A DNA stretch of 6,545 bases from JBCBKZ01 sp039026975 (GTDB lineage Bacteria; Bacteroidota; Bacteroidia; J057). The stretch spans positions 1 through 6,545 of the forward strand of contig JBCCLI010000372.1 in the NCBI GenBank assembly GCA_039026975.1, given 5' to 3'. Both the position numbers and the translations under genes were made by a program. Each line of letters begins with the position of its first letter. Within the stretch, counting starts at the first letter, position 1. Positions 5,685-6,545 of this stretch are shown here, in pieces. The notes beneath the pieces were generated by a model. The model was given only the letters and a program-made list of their open reading frames with translations. It did no database searches and was not told where the DNA came from.

Positions 5685-5768
5685 TTAATTCACGAATGAC
5701 CTTCCTGTACCTCTGAAAAACGTAGTTTCACCAATTGCTCTTAGTCGCTCAAGCGCTCCTGCATTCTC
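5685..5768 (-). pseudogene. In-frame continuation of the Rhs toxin domain beyond a TAA stop
   Basis: Directly after the TAA at 5769-5771 the same frame stays open for 27 codons and ends at a TAA at 5685-5687. It reads ENAGALERLRAIGETTFFRG, then TGRSFVN. SleB/CwlJ-type domains normally end in a helix followed by a short I-G-x-x-x-F-Y/F strand motif, and AIGETTFFR fits that exactly where the annotated protein is missing it. The continuation also brings the end of the toxin gene to 12 bp from the next gene. A single base change in the first codon after CGG (for example from CAA, GAA or AAA) would explain the stop. It could be a real nonsense mutation, programmed read-through or a sequencing error. 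Confidence 0.6.
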
Positions 5769-6545
5769 TTACCGTGTGTGCCAGTGGTTTCTCCAATTAT
5801 TTGGATTTTGAGGTAAAAGTGACGATGCTTCCCAATGAGTAGCCCCTCCCGTATTATCTCCTTGCTGAATTGATCTCAAAGCTCCTCTAACCCTTGTCCT
5901 AAATGCATTACTCTGATCATTTACATTTAACAATCTAGATACACCATAACCCATCGCTGTTAAGTAGGGTCTATTATCTATTTGTCTTTGTTCATCAGCG
6001 TTTCTCGCAGTTGGAGGATTTCTAGCGTACATTACAGGAAGATTATCAATATTTCTGGAGGTTATATTACTTCGAAAGCCAGTGTTTCCTGCTATGTTAT
6101 TTAAAATAGTTGAACCTATCCCTTGAGCCTCTCCAATATCGTCCGATGATTCCCCTATAACAGTAGATACAAAATCTTTGACTCCTCCAATACTAAATTC
6201 TTGCCAAGTGTATGCGCTTCCATCAGTACCAAAACTTAAGCCTGGTGTTCCAGTAATTAACCGCATTCCATCAATTACTGCCGCTTGTTCATCCTCTGAT
6301 AGATGCTCGAATCCTTGAACCTGAAATGCTTGTATTTGCATAAACAAAGCATTCTCACCACCATTTGAGACTGTTAGGTTTTGTTGGTTGTCTATACGAA
6401 TTGTATCCTTACCGTCTGGATCAATAAAAATCAGAGGACTATTTACAACAAAATTATAAGGAGAATGTCCAAGTGAGTTTTCCGCTAGCACATCCACGCC
6501 ATTCCACCTAGCGATGCTAGGATCATACATTCTTGCGCCATAATC
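5769..6545 (-). CDS. C-terminal part of an Rhs-repeat protein with a SleB/CwlJ-like cell-wall hydrolase tip
   Basis: The frame enters from the right edge (DYGAR, then the Met at 6530 taken as residue 1). Residues 1-40 are the conserved end of the Rhs core: MYDPSIARWNGVDVLAE, SPYNFVVNSPL and the IDPDG border that precedes the variable toxin tip. The tip (about 41-253) resembles SleB/CwlJ hydrolases (Hydrolase_2): VIGESSDDIGEAQG (124-137), with Glu127 and Glu134 matching the family's EARGE..EGQ region, then TILNNI; and GDNTGGATHW (224-233), matching the family's DPTGGA..F motif. Glu127 is the probable catalytic acid. Such enzymes cleave peptidoglycan, so the tip is probably an antibacterial toxin released by the Rhs shell. 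The Rhs N-terminus lies outside the window. The stop at 5769-5771 appears premature; see the next entry. Confidence 0.85.
   Translation of the reverse strand, partial: DYGARMYDPSIARWNGVDVLAENSLGHSPYNFVVNSPLIFIDPDGKDTIRIDNQQNLTVSNGGENALFMQIQAFQVQGFEHLSEDEQAAVIDGMRLITGTPGLSFGTDGSAYTWQEFSIGGVKDFVSTVIGESSDDIGEAQGIGSTILNNIAGNTGFRSNITSRNIDNLPVMYARNPPTARNADEQRQIDNRPYLTAMGYGVSRLLNVNDQSNAFRTRVRGALRSIQQGDNTGGATHWEASSLLPQNPNNWRNHWHTR

Overview
The window looks like chromosome of a member of the Bacteroidota, probably of the Cytophagales type. The evidence is the protein families (a CHAT protease with TPR repeats, a Bacteroidota-style Rhs core, a CHC2 zinc-finger protein of the kind scattered through these genomes), moderate GC, and start codons without clear Shine-Dalgarno sequences. 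This is inferred from family resemblance; no rRNA or other marker gene is present.

Layout. (1) Bases 1-2039, minus strand: the first 679 codons of a large membrane-anchored CHAT-protease/TPR protein that runs off the left edge. (2) Bases 2040-2450: a gene-poor spacer. (3) Bases 2450-3170: two tandem copies of a hairpin-rich repeat; the second forms the 3' end of a truncated CHC2 zinc-finger primase-like gene. (4) Bases 3171-4343: a divergent regulatory region, an intact XRE regulator, and a type II toxin-antitoxin pair (Phd-like antitoxin, ParE/RelE toxin). (5) Bases 4364-4982: a third repeat copy, a chimeric scar made of a possible Fic winged-helix fragment fused to a headless XRE paralogue, and a fourth repeat copy. 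(6) Bases 4986-6545, minus strand: the C-terminal part of an Rhs protein and, downstream of it, a secreted protein in the position of an immunity gene.

The most interesting part is the right end. The variable tip of the Rhs protein resembles SleB/CwlJ-type cell-wall hydrolases, which would act on peptidoglycan. The gene after it encodes a protein with a signal peptide, which is where an immunity protein against such a toxin should be. The Rhs frame has a TAA stop at 5769-5771. The same frame then stays open for 27 codons that look like the missing end of the hydrolase domain and stops only 12 bp before the putative immunity gene. This suggests a recently inactivated, or read-through, effector.

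The second theme is a family of four 126-140 bp repeats, all in one orientation, with conserved GC-rich hairpins. They sit against gene ends and gene remnants. In at least two copies the opposite strand adds the same short tail (PPPAVEC.DSGRP, then stop) to a truncated minus-strand reading frame. The middle of the window therefore looks like a graveyard of accessory genes around these repeats, with the XRE and toxin-antitoxin genes as its apparently intact members.
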